Shown one piece after another: positions 1 to 6,863 of a DNA stretch of 14,926 nt. How positions within the stretch are numbered: the first letter of the stretch is position 1; each line of letters opens with the position of its first letter. The position numbers were made by a program, and so were the translations under genes. Location: NCBI GenBank assembly GCA_016190025.1, contig JACPRG010000036.1:1-14926 (forward strand). Reading direction: 5' to 3'. The notes beneath the pieces were generated by a model, which had not been told where the DNA came from, ran no database searches, and saw only the letters and a program-made list of their open reading frames with translations. Origin of the DNA: Candidatus Tectimicrobiota bacterium. GTDB lineage: Bacteria > UBA8248 > JACPRG01.

Positions 1-130
1 CCGTCATCTTCAGGGCGAGCCTCACGCCCTGGACGTGCTGCCCCTGCCCCTTGAGATAGCCGACGAAAAAAAGAATCAATGCGAGCAGCCCCATGATGAT
101 CGTGGGAATGAGCATCCGGTTTTTCCCCAT
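1..130 (-). CDS. Membrane protein N-terminus, probable permease (partial at window edge)
   Basis: Only the first 43 codons lie in the window; the gene continues off the left edge. It starts at the ATG at 130-128 with MGKNRMLIPTIIMGLLALIL, a short basic N-terminus followed by one strong hydrophobic segment (about residues 6-25), then a polar stretch rich in Gly and Gln (about 26-35). From memory, this start resembles permeases of the PF03773/DUF318 (ArsP-like) group, which open with a helix and a GxGxH loop before the permease core. The core is not in the window, so the family is a guess. No strong Shine-Dalgarno is visible upstream. It is transcribed in the same direction as the ABC genes, about 190 nt after the stop at 320, and is probably a separate unit. 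Confidence 0.5.
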   Translation of the reverse strand, partial: MGKNRMLIPTIIMGLLALILFFVGYLKGQGQHVQGVRLALKMT

Positions 131-193
131 CGTGATCGGCCCTCACGGGATCTTTGGCCCGGCTTTTGGCCCCCGCGGCCGGCGGGAGCCTCT

Positions 194-218
194 CCGGCGG
201 ATGAAGTCATCCCTCCGG
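194..218. repeat. Imperfect inverted repeat upstream of the partial permease
   Basis: GGATGA (199-204) and TCATCC (207-212) are exact inverted copies separated by AG. Flanking CCGG (194-197) and CCGG (215-218) extend the symmetry across a short bulge. It lies between the fusion-transporter stop at 320 and the permease start at 130. It could be an operator for the permease or part of a terminator for the ABC operon. No regulator is visible nearby. Confidence 0.3.
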
Positions 219-319
219 TGAATGTTACAGGGAAACCTCAGACGCCCGCCAGCGGCTCCGGCGGGATCGGCCCGGCCGCCCGTCCCCGCGAGCGCCTGCG
301 AGGGGGCGCAGAGGCGGCG

Positions 320-1912
320 TCACGAGCGGCCCTCCAATCCGCGCGGCCGAAGGGCGCGCTCCAGAAGGCCGAGCGCGCCGTCCACGAGCAAGGCCAGGAC
401 CGCCGCGGGGAGCGCCCCGGAGAGGATGAGCGTCGTGTCGGTGAGCTGAAGGCCCGTGACGATGGGCTCGCCGAGCCCCCCGGCCCCGATGAAGGCCGCC
501 AGCGTCGCCGTACCCACGTTGATGACCGCCGAGGTCCGGACCCCCGCCAGGATGACCGGCGCGGCCAAAGGCAGCCGGACCCGCCCCAGTACCTGGGCCG
601 GCGTCATCCCCAAAGCCAGCGCAGACTCCACCGCCGCCGGGTCCGCCCCGCGAACGCCCGTGTACGTGTTCCGGACGATGGGGAAGAGGGCGTACACCCA
701 AAGGGCCGCGACCGCCGGCCTCACGCCAACGCCGAGAAGCGGGATCATGAAGGCCAGAAGGGCGATGGAGGGGATCGTCTGCGTCACGCCGATGCCCCGG
801 ATGACCGCCTCCGCCGCCCCGCGCCGCCGCTCGAGGGCGAGCCCCAGCGGGACCGCCACGAGCGCCGCCAGGAGGAGAGAAGCGCTCACCATCCCCAGGT
901 GCTCCAGCGTCCGCGCGCCGAGCGTCCTCCGCTCCGCCCACAGATAGGCCGGGAGACCGGGCGTCCCGAGGCTCTCCGCCTCCCGCGCCTTCGACCCCGC
1001 CGCCAGGCCGATCTCCTCCAGGGCGTTCCGGGCCACGCGGGACACGGGCTCCCTCTCCTCCTGGAGCCGCCGGTTCAGCCTGCGCATCCTCTCCTCGTCC
1101 AGAAGGCCGGAGAGGAGGGCGAGGGCGCGCCCGGCCTCCGGGCGCCTCCTCAACAGCTCGCCCCGCGCCAGGGGGGCCGCCTGATAGGGCGGGAAGAACC
1201 GGCGGTCGTCCTCGAGGATCTGCAGGCCGTGGAGGGCGAGGCGGCCGTCGGTGGTGTAGACGTCGATGACGTCCACCTCCCCCGCCGCCGCGGCCCGATA
1301 CTTGAGGGCCTGCTGGAGCCGGCGGACCTCGGCGAAGCGGAGGCCGTAGGCCCTCTCCAGCCCCGGCAGGCCGTCGGGCCGGGCGACGAACTCGTACCCG
1401 AAGCCCCCGCGCAAAGTCCCCGAGACCGCCGCCAGGTCCGAGAGGGTCCGGAGCTTGCGCTCCTTCGCGAGGCTTTTCCGCACGGCCAGCTCGTAGGCGT
1501 TCTCGAACCCCAGGGGCGCCAGCCAGAGGAGGTCCCACCGCCGCAGGAACTCCCGCCGGACCTCGGCCAGGACGGCGGCTGGGTCGCCCCGGGCGGGGGC
1601 CTTCAGGATGGAGACCAGGCCGGTTCCCGTGTATTCCGGATAGACATCGATGGCGCCCGTCTTGAGGCCCTCGAAGAGGACCTGTGTCCCCGCCAGGTTG
1701 AAGCGCCGCGTCACGTGAAGGCCCGCGTGTTCCTCGATGACCTGCGCGAACATCTCCGCCAGAAGCCGGCTCTCCTCGAAGTTCTTCGAGCCCACCACCA
1801 CCGGGCGGTCCGCAGCCCAGCCCGGCCACGATAGAGAGACAAAGAGGGCGAGGAGGACGGCCGGGACGAGCCGCCCCACCCTTGGCAGCGCTGCGAGGAG
1901 AAACGCCTTCAA
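320..1912 (-). CDS. Betaine-type ABC transporter: substrate-binding protein fused to permease
   Basis: 530 aa if begun at the TTG at 1912-1910, which overlaps the ATPase stop (TTGA) and has GGAAGG about 12 nt upstream; a GTG at 1879 would also give a clean signal peptide. Order: signal peptide (cleavage probably after GWAA, residue 34); periplasmic OpuCC/OsmF/ProX-type binding domain (about 36-305) with VVVGSKNFEES, a GAIDVYPEYTGTG stretch (about 87-98) and GFENAYELAV; then an OpuCB-like permease domain with several membrane helices (about 335-525) and an EAA-like loop (ALALGMTPAQVLGRVRLPLA). The family imports quaternary amines such as glycine betaine, choline, carnitine or, for EgtU, ergothioneine. 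EgtU has the permease first and the binding domain second; here the order is reversed. Lying downstream of the SenA-like gene suggests a hercynine, ergothioneine or selenoneine substrate, which is inference. Confidence 0.9.
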   Translation of the reverse strand: MKAFLLAALPRVGRLVPAVLLALFVSLSWPGWAADRPVVVGSKNFEESRLLAEMFAQVIEEHAGLHVTRRFNLAGTQVLFEGLKTGAIDVYPEYTGTGLVSILKAPARGDPAAVLAEVRREFLRRWDLLWLAPLGFENAYELAVRKSLAKERKLRTLSDLAAVSGTLRGGFGYEFVARPDGLPGLERAYGLRFAEVRRLQQALKYRAAAAGEVDVIDVYTTDGRLALHGLQILEDDRRFFPPYQAAPLARGELLRRRPEAGRALALLSGLLDEERMRRLNRRLQEEREPVSRVARNALEEIGLAAGSKAREAESLGTPGLPAYLWAERRTLGARTLEHLGMVSASLLLAALVAVPLGLALERRRGAAEAVIRGIGVTQTIPSIALLAFMIPLLGVGVRPAVAALWVYALFPIVRNTYTGVRGADPAAVESALALGMTPAQVLGRVRLPLAAPVILAGVRTSAVINVGTATLAAFIGAGGLGEPIVTGLQLTDTTLILSGALPAAVLALLVDGALGLLERALRPRGLEGRS

Positions 1913-2694
1913 CGTTTGGCCCCGCCTTCCGGAGGGCGTTTGGTCTTGCTCGCCCGCTCCAGGAGCGCGCGGACGTAGTCGGTGGCGGGCGAAGCCCGAA
2001 GGGCCTCCGGCGCGTCCGCCTGATGAATCGTCCCCGCCCGCATCACGGCGACCCGGTGGCCGAGGAGAAACGCCTCCTCCAGGTCGTGGGTGACCAGGAG
2101 CATCGTCTTTCGCAGGTGGTCCCGGAGGCGGAGGAACTCCTCCTGGAGCTCTCCCCGGGTAATGGCGTCCAGCGCGCCGAAGGGCTCGTCCAGCAGCACC
2201 ACGTCCGGGTCGGCGGCCAGGGCCCGGGCGATGGCGACGCGCTGGCGCTGCCCGCCGGAGAGCTCGCGGGGATAGCGGCCGGCCAGGTCTCCCGGAGGAA
2301 GACCGACCATCTCCAACGCCTCCCGGGACCGCGCCCGGCGCCGCGTCTCCTCCCAGCCCAAAAGCCACGGGACGAGCTCCACGTTGCGGGCGACCGTCCA
2401 GTGGGGGAGGAGCCCCCCCTCCTGCTGGACGTAGCCGACCTGCCGCCGGAGGCGGACGGGGTCCTGGGAGGCGGCGTCCTCTCCCCGGACCCTCACGGTC
2501 CCCCCGCAGGGCTCGACCAGACGGTTGAAGAGCTTCAGCAGCGTGGTCTTGCCGGAGCCGCTCTCGCCGACGAGGGCCACGGTCTCCCCGGCGGCCACCG
2601 CGAGGCTCACGCCCCGCAGGGCCTCCACCTCCGCGCCCGCGGCCCGATAGACGACGCGGACGCTCTCGGCTTCCAGGACGGGCGGCGGGCTCAT
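1909..2694 (-). CDS. Betaine-type ABC transporter ATP-binding protein
   Basis: 261 aa cytoplasmic ATPase that powers the fused permease encoded next. Visible motifs: Walker A GESGSGKT (43-50), Q-loop QQ (90-91), signature LSGGQRQR (145-152), Walker B VVLLDEP (165-171), D-loop GALD and switch His in VTHDLEEAF (H203). The sequence resembles OpuCA/OsmV/EgtV-type ATPases but stops soon after the core, so it lacks the regulatory CBS domains found in many OpuCA/OpuAA proteins. The ATG at 2694 is preferred because it sits just before VLEAESVRVVY, the usual family start; no good Shine-Dalgarno precedes it, so translation may depend on coupling to the gene ending 29 nt upstream. Its stop overlaps the start of the fusion gene, which is strong evidence for one transporter. 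Substrate is inferred from the partner and context. Confidence 0.92.
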   Translation of the reverse strand: MSPPPVLEAESVRVVYRAAGAEVEALRGVSLAVAAGETVALVGESGSGKTTLLKLFNRLVEPCGGTVRVRGEDAASQDPVRLRRQVGYVQQEGGLLPHWTVARNVELVPWLLGWEETRRRARSREALEMVGLPPGDLAGRYPRELSGGQRQRVAIARALAADPDVVLLDEPFGALDAITRGELQEEFLRLRDHLRKTMLLVTHDLEEAFLLGHRVAVMRAGTIHQADAPEALRASPATDYVRALLERASKTKRPPEGGAKR

Positions 2695-2723
2695 CGGGCG
2701 GGGGAAGGAGGGGTCATCCGGCC

Positions 2724-4052
2724 TCAGCCTTGGGCGCAGGTGCGGAAGCCCGCGAAGACGTCGCGCCGGTCCGGGGTGAAGAAGTTCCGCCACGTGTTCC
2801 GGATCATGCGCCCGCGCGTCGCCCAGGCGCCGCCGCGCAGGACCTTGCGGGAATAAAACCAGGGCTCGGAGTAGTCCTTGTAGGGGTCGGGGACGAAGCC
2901 GGGGAACGGCCCGAAGGCGCTGGAGGTCCACTCCCAGACGTTGCCGATCATCTGCCGGCAGCCGAAGGCGCTGTCTCCCGCGGGCTTTTCCCCCACGTCG
3001 ACGCAGCCCATCGCCCGGGAGTCGAGGTTGGCCCTCTCCGGCGTCGGGGGATCATCGCCCCAGGGATACATCCGCTTGCGATCGGTGAACCCGTTTCCGT
3101 CGGGGGCCGGCTCGCCGGAGGCCGCCAGCTCCCACTCCGCCTCGGTGGGGAGCCGTCGGCCCGCCCAGTTGCAGTACGCCTCCGCCTCGTACCAATTCAC
3201 GTGAATAACGGGATGGGGGTCTTCCAGGGGCACGAGCCGGTTGAAGTGCCTGCGCATCCACCCGCCGCCCTCCGCCCGCCGCCAGTACACCGGGTGCCCG
3301 GCCTTCTCCCCCTCCCGCCAGGCCCACCCCTCCTCGCTCCAGAGCTCCCGCCGCCGGTAGCCCCCGTCGTCCACGAACCCGGCAAATTCCGCGTTGGTGA
3401 CGGGCGCGCGGGCGATCTGGAAGGGCGCGATCCGGACGAGATGGGCCCACTTCTCGTTATCAAAGACGAAGGGCATATCGGGCGTCCCGCCCATGAGGAA
3501 GGTCCCGCTTGGGACCCGCGCGTCGCCGGGGAGGGGTCCTCCACCCCCCTCGACGCCTTTCCCCTCCGCTTGCGCGAAGGGGACTCGGGGGGCCGGGTAG
3601 CCCAGCGTCTGCCGCGCGTAGGTGAAGGCCTCCGCGTGCATGTATTCGTGAAAGGCGACCATCTGGTAGAAGTAAGCCTCCTCCTCGCTCGGCCTCTCCT
3701 TCGAGCGGACGAGCTCCACGACCCGGTCCAGCACCTGCTGCATGTACCGCAGGGTCTCCTCTCGGGACGGAAGGGGGAGGTCCCAGCGGGTGTCGTGGGG
3801 GACGGCCATGGAATCGTACAGGGCGTCCGTCTGTTTGAGAATGGGCGCTTCCCCTCGGAGATCCCGCAGGATCCACTTCTCCTCGAACCAGCTGAGGTGG
3901 CCGATCTCCCACAGGAGCGGATTGACGATATCCAGGCGGGGGCCGAGCATCTGCTCGTCGGTCAAATCGCTCACCACCGCGAGGCTTTTCTCGCGCGCGT
4001 CCACCATCATCTTGGCGAGGTCGGAGCCGGAAGGGGTCTGTCGTGCGGTCAT
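2724..4052 (-). CDS. senA: Probable selenoneine synthase SenA (EgtB-family non-haem iron enzyme)
   Basis: 442 aa, normal for EgtB/SenA. The N-terminal DinB-like domain (about 10-150) carries H52 (in EIGHLSWFEEKW) and the iron motif HEYMHAE (135-141, HX3HXE), matching the three-His iron site of EgtB almost position for position. The C-terminal FGE-sulfatase (C-type-lectin-like) domain runs from VPSGTFLMGG (about 180) to FAGFR (about 433-437), with GRRLPTEAEWE, GNVWEWT and VLRGGAW. Known SenA couples hercynine to a selenosugar with O2, giving selenoneine; EgtB does the sulfur version with gamma-glutamylcysteine. The divergent SenB-like gene, and the absence of egtA, egtC, egtD and egtE nearby, make SenA the better call than EgtB. 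ATG 4052 has GGAG 11 nt upstream. The betaine-type ABC genes follow after 29 nt. Family certain; SenA versus EgtB rests on context. Confidence 0.85.
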   Translation of the reverse strand: MTARQTPSGSDLAKMMVDAREKSLAVVSDLTDEQMLGPRLDIVNPLLWEIGHLSWFEEKWILRDLRGEAPILKQTDALYDSMAVPHDTRWDLPLPSREETLRYMQQVLDRVVELVRSKERPSEEEAYFYQMVAFHEYMHAEAFTYARQTLGYPAPRVPFAQAEGKGVEGGGGPLPGDARVPSGTFLMGGTPDMPFVFDNEKWAHLVRIAPFQIARAPVTNAEFAGFVDDGGYRRRELWSEEGWAWREGEKAGHPVYWRRAEGGGWMRRHFNRLVPLEDPHPVIHVNWYEAEAYCNWAGRRLPTEAEWELAASGEPAPDGNGFTDRKRMYPWGDDPPTPERANLDSRAMGCVDVGEKPAGDSAFGCRQMIGNVWEWTSSAFGPFPGFVPDPYKDYSEPWFYSRKVLRGGAWATRGRMIRNTWRNFFTPDRRDVFAGFRTCAQG

Positions 4053-4098
4053 GGGTCTGGCGATCTCCGTGCGGGTTTTCCCCTATCGGACACCTGTC

Positions 4099-4104
4099 AT
4101 TGTA
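4099..4104 (-). promoter_or_regulatory. Candidate -10 box for senA
   Basis: On the minus strand this reads TACAAT, five of six matches to TATAAT. It would start transcription near 4092, giving about a 40-nt leader before senA. No convincing -35 box lies 16-18 nt upstream, so it may need an activator or an alternative sigma factor. It lies in the 193-nt divergent region shared with senB. Confidence 0.35.
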
Positions 4105-4173
4105 AACGTCCGGGACGGGAAGAGGAAACCTCCGGCCCTGGGTCCGCTGACGCAAATCCCGCCGCCGGTCTCC

Positions 4174-4203
4174 TTGTGACAGCGAAAGGTTCTCCGATAT
4201 CAT
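4174..4203 (+). promoter_or_regulatory. Candidate sigma70-type promoter for senB
   Basis: TTGTGA (4174-4179), an 18-nt spacer and TATCAT (4198-4203) form a reasonable -35/-10 pair. Transcription would begin near 4210, giving a short leader of about 35 nt before the senB ATG at 4246. The divergent senA start lies on the other side, so one regulator binding between the two could control both. Confidence 0.45.
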
Positions 4204-4245
4204 AGAATGGATCGATGAGACGGGTCTCCGCAAACGGTACGTTCG

Positions 4246-5202
4246 ATGAGAATTCAACTGATTTCCCCGGCGGACTCCCGCTACTGGTCCGGCAACCGGG
4301 TGACGGCCGAAAGGTGGGCTCGGATCCTCAGGGAATTGGGGCACCGGGTCGCGATGAACGGGCTCTCCAAAGGGTCCCGGTGCGACCTCCTCATCGCGCT
4401 GCACGCCCGGCGCAGCGCCGATGCGGTCTTTCAGAGCCACAAAGAGCGGCCGGAGGTCCCCATCATCGTCTGCCTGACGGGCACGGACCTTTACCGGGAC
4501 ATCCGCCCCTACCGGCGCGCCCAACGGGTCTTGGAGCTGGCCTCCCGCCTCATCCTGCTGCAACCCTTGGGGGTGTCCGAGCTTCCCGCGCACCTGCACG
4601 AAAAGACACGGGTTATCCTCCAATCCGTCCCGCGGCTTCAAGGTCCCCCCAAAAAGGCCGGAGACGCCTTCGAGGTGTGCGTGATCGGGAACCTGCGCCC
4701 CGTGAAGGACCCCTTCCGGACCGCGATGGCCGCCCGCCTGCTGCCCAAGTCCTCGCGGGTCCGGGTGCTCCACGTCGGCCGCGCGCTCAGCGAAAGCATG
4801 GAAAGGCGGGCCCGGGCCGAGGAGGCCCGCAACCCGCGCTATCGCTGGCTGAGAGACAAATCCCGATGGCAGGCCCTCCGGATCCTGGCCCGCAGCCGCG
4901 CCCTCGTGCTGACCTCCAGGATGGAAGGGGGCGCCAACGTCATCTCGGAGGCCCTGGCCGCTTCGGTTCCCGTCCTGGCGTCCCGAATCCCCGGGTCGGT
5001 CGGCCTGTTGGGCGAAGACTATCCAGGTTTTTTCCCCGCCGGGGACGCGCGCGCGCTGGCGCGCCTCCTCGCCCGGATGGAGACCGATCCTCACTTCACC
5101 GAGCGGCTCCGGGCGGCCTGCGCGAGGCTCGCGCCCGACTTCGATCCGGTCCGCGAGCGGGACGCCTGGGAAAGCCTCCTGGAAGAGCTGAAAATCCCAT
5201 GA
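4246..5202 (+). CDS. senB: Probable selenosugar synthase SenB (GT-B glycosyltransferase fold)
   Basis: 318 aa. It matches my memory of the TIGR04348-type family shown to be SenB: start MRIQLISPA, then GNRVTAERWARILRELGHRV (16-35), DLLIALHARRSA (47-58), CLTGTDLYRD (76-85), LRPVKDPFR (150-158), the EX7E motif of GT4 enzymes (E227 to E235 in MEGGANVISEAL) and the run from ASRIPGSVGLLGEDYPGFFP (245-264). SenB uses selenophosphate and a UDP-sugar to form a 1-selenosugar, the selenium donor for SenA, in the cytoplasm. The ATG at 4246 gives the family N-terminus, though no strong Shine-Dalgarno precedes it. The gene diverges from senA across 193 nt. Its stop (TGA, 5200-5202) overlaps the ATG of a short unknown frame. 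An ordinary GT4 glycosyltransferase is the alternative, made unlikely by the motif set and the neighbour. Confidence 0.88.
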   Translation: MRIQLISPADSRYWSGNRVTAERWARILRELGHRVAMNGLSKGSRCDLLIALHARRSADAVFQSHKERPEVPIIVCLTGTDLYRDIRPYRRAQRVLELASRLILLQPLGVSELPAHLHEKTRVILQSVPRLQGPPKKAGDAFEVCVIGNLRPVKDPFRTAMAARLLPKSSRVRVLHVGRALSESMERRARAEEARNPRYRWLRDKSRWQALRILARSRALVLTSRMEGGANVISEALAASVPVLASRIPGSVGLLGEDYPGFFPAGDARALARLLARMETDPHFTERLRAACARLAPDFDPVRERDAWESLLEELKIP

Positions 5203-5390
5203 ACAAAAGCGGGGCCTCATCGGGCGTGGCCGCCAGGCTCCTGGCGAAGACCCGCAGCCACTTCGAGGGGATTCTCTTCAACGACCGGCTCAGCTTCGGG
5301 ATCATCCCGGCGGATTCCCGGCCGAGAAAAAATTGGTCGCTTGATTCACGCGGACGGGTTAAAATTGCGGACGGGTTAAAATTGCAGTAA
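5199..5390 (+). CDS. Short unknown frame overlapping the senB stop; possible truncated gene
   Basis: 63 codons starting MNKSGASSGVAARLLAKTRS, with the ATG sharing four bases (ATGA) with the senB stop, as in translationally coupled operon genes. Codons up to about 42 (through ADSRPRK) look like ordinary GC-rich coding sequence. After about 5322 the base composition drops sharply in GC, and the last dozen residues are simply the translation of the 17-bp tandem repeat, so the end is probably not original. I do not recognise the protein: it shows no SelD, methyltransferase or membrane signature. It may be a decayed third operon gene cut by a rearrangement, a true small protein, or a chance frame. 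Confidence 0.35.
   Translation: MNKSGASSGVAARLLAKTRSHFEGILFNDRLSFGIIPADSRPRKNWSLDSRGRVKIADGLKLQ
5350..5385. repeat. 17-bp tandem repeat in an AT-richer patch
   Basis: The unit GCGGACGGGTTAAAATT occurs at 5350-5366 and 5367-5383, followed by GC that begins a third unit. Both copies are exact. It lies in a low-GC interval of about 100 nt between the short frame after senB and the universal stress protein gene. Each copy carries TAAAAT, which resembles a -10 box, but no well-spaced -35 box was found. Confidence 0.9.
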
Positions 5391-5466
5391 GCTGGTTAGT
5401 GGGATCATATCCAGAGATGTGGAACCCGGCCACGCTGCACAGGACCCTGGTGGGAGGAGGAGGGCA

Positions 5467-5943
5467 TTGGGCAACAGCATTCTTGTAGCGGTTGCGCTTC
5501 AGCGATTTGCGGACATCACGCCCCGGGCCATGGCGGTTCGCGAGATTGCGGCCGATCTGGCTAAGACCTACAACGCGCCCCTGACCGTCCTCACCGTTCA
5601 CGTCCAGCTCGCCTTGATGCCCGAGGGCGAAACCACCGAGGAAAAGATGGCCCGCTTCGTGGCACCCCTCATCGAGAAAGGACTGAGGGTGGAGTCCCTG
5701 GTGCGGGAGGGGTCGCCCCGCGTCCTGATCCCCCAGACGGCCAAAGAAATCGGGGCCCGTCTCATCGTCATGGGCAGTCACAGCAAGCGGGGCATCCTGG
5801 ACACCGCGGTGGGGGGAACCGCCAAGGCGGTCATCGCCAACGCCCCGTGCCGCGTCCTGCTGGTGGCGACGACGGCCAAGGAAGACCAGAGGACCCGGGA
5901 GCTGATCATCCCCGAGTACCCGTTCATCTTCCCGTACGGCTGA
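5467..5943 (+). CDS. Universal stress protein (UspA family)
   Basis: 158 aa cytoplasmic USP domain, the usual single-domain length. It begins SILVAVALQRFAD, runs through an alpha/beta fold (LTVLTVHVQLAL, LRVESLVREGSPRVLI) and ends with the nucleotide-binding region IGARLIVMGSHSKRGILDTA followed by VGGTAKAVIANAPCRVLLV. The canonical G-x2-G-x9-G-(S/T) loop is partly changed, with Ser in place of the second Gly, so ATP binding is likely but not certain. The TTG at 5467 is chosen over an ATG at 5419 because GGAGGAGG lies about 7 nt before it and the extra 16 residues are not family-like. USPs usually bind nucleotides and aid stress survival; the target here is unknown. It converges with the next gene, 17 nt away. 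Confidence 0.9.
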   Translation: MGNSILVAVALQRFADITPRAMAVREIAADLAKTYNAPLTVLTVHVQLALMPEGETTEEKMARFVAPLIEKGLRVESLVREGSPRVLIPQTAKEIGARLIVMGSHSKRGILDTAVGGTAKAVIANAPCRVLLVATTAKEDQRTRELIIPEYPFIFPYG

Positions 5944-5963
5944 GGCCGGCGCCCGGCCCCTCA
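5941..5963. terminator. Small hairpin spanning both convergent stop codons
   Basis: TGAGG (5941-5945) pairs with CCTCA (5959-5963), and CCGG (5946-5949) with CCGG (5953-5956), with a 3-nt loop and a 2-nt bulge. Both arms contain stop codons, one for each of the two genes facing each other. There is no T-run on either side, so termination is plausible but unproved. Confidence 0.4.
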
Positions 5964-6863
5964 GCGAGGGAGCCGGAAGTTTCCCAGGCGCTCGTACGCC
6001 TGGATCATCGCCTGGGTCCCCAGGTCGCCGCCCCCTTCCTCCGCTTCCACCGCCCGAAACAGCTGAACGGCCAGGGAGGTCCCCGGAAGGGGGAGCCCCA
6101 GCCGGCCCGCCAATTCCGACACGATGTTCAGGTCCTTCTGGATCAGCCGGACCATGAAGGCGGGCTTCAGGTCTCCGTCGATCACCTTCCGGCCCAGGGT
6201 CTCCAGTGCCCAGGAATTCCCCGCCCCTCCCGTCACCACGCGGTGCATCACGTCCAGGTCGATCCCCGCGCGGTGGCAAAGGGAGAGGGCCTCGCTGACG
6301 GCGATCTGGGTCACCGCGCACAGGACCTGGTTGCACGCCTTGACGACCTGGCCCGAACCCGTTTTCCCCACGCGGGTGATGCGCGTCCCCACGGCCTCCA
6401 GGACCGGCCGGCAACGCTCGAAGACCTCGGGCTCGCCCCCCACCATGATGGTCAGCGTCCCGCGGACGGCGCCGACCTCGCCCCCCGAAACCGGGGCGTC
6501 CAGCATGTCCACGCCCCGCCCGGCCAGGCGCGCGGCGAACTCGCGGGTGGCCCCGGGGGAGATGGTGCTCATGTCGATGAGGGTCTGGCCCGCCCGGGCG
6601 CCGTGGATCAAGCCCCGGTCCCCGAACAGGACGGCCTCCACGTCCGGGGTGTCGGTCACGATGGTGACGATGACGTCCGAGACCTCCGCCACCTCCCGGG
6701 GGGAGGCCTTCCAGACGCCCCCGGCCTCCACCACCGCCCGGGCCTTCTCCGGCGTGCGGTTGTGGACGTTGAGGCGGAACCCTTTCTTGATGAGATTGAG
6801 CGCCATGGGCCGGCCCATGATTCCCGTGCCGATCCATCCGACCGTCGCCTCCAGGGGGTTCAT
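5961..6863 (-). CDS. 3-hydroxyisobutyrate dehydrogenase / tartronate semialdehyde reductase family enzyme
   Basis: 300 aa, typical for beta-hydroxyacid dehydrogenases. The N-terminal Rossmann domain has GWIGTGIMGRPMA (9-21, GxGxxG) and HNRTPEKA just after the second strand; Arg at that point suggests NADPH may be preferred over NADH. The substrate motif DAPVSGGEVGA (122-132) and the catalytic-lysine motif GSGQVVKACNQ (169-179, K175) are intact, as is the later conserved lysine in LIQKDLNI (K243). The family oxidises or reduces short beta-hydroxyacids such as 3-hydroxyisobutyrate, tartronate semialdehyde or succinic semialdehyde; which one cannot be told here. ATG 6863 has GGGAGGAG a few bases upstream. 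No partner enzymes for valine or glyoxylate metabolism are nearby. Confidence 0.92.
   Translation of the reverse strand: MNPLEATVGWIGTGIMGRPMALNLIKKGFRLNVHNRTPEKARAVVEAGGVWKASPREVAEVSDVIVTIVTDTPDVEAVLFGDRGLIHGARAGQTLIDMSTISPGATREFAARLAGRGVDMLDAPVSGGEVGAVRGTLTIMVGGEPEVFERCRPVLEAVGTRITRVGKTGSGQVVKACNQVLCAVTQIAVSEALSLCHRAGIDLDVMHRVVTGGAGNSWALETLGRKVIDGDLKPAFMVRLIQKDLNIVSELAGRLGLPLPGTSLAVQLFRAVEAEEGGGDLGTQAMIQAYERLGNFRLPR

Noticed and set aside
35..1834. A 599-codon open frame on the plus strand
   Set aside because: It is antisense to the binding protein-permease fusion, whose motifs and signal peptide are clear; the plus-strand translation is low-complexity Arg/Pro/Gly.
2724..4052. Ordinary ergothioneine gene egtB
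   Set aside because: The fold is the same, but no egtA, egtC, egtD or egtE is nearby, while a SenB-type gene stands divergently beside it. SenA is therefore the better explanation, though EgtB is not excluded.
5199..5390. The short frame after senB as the start of senC/selD
   Set aside because: SelD proteins begin with a Cys/Sec-containing Gly-rich loop; nothing like it is present in these residues.
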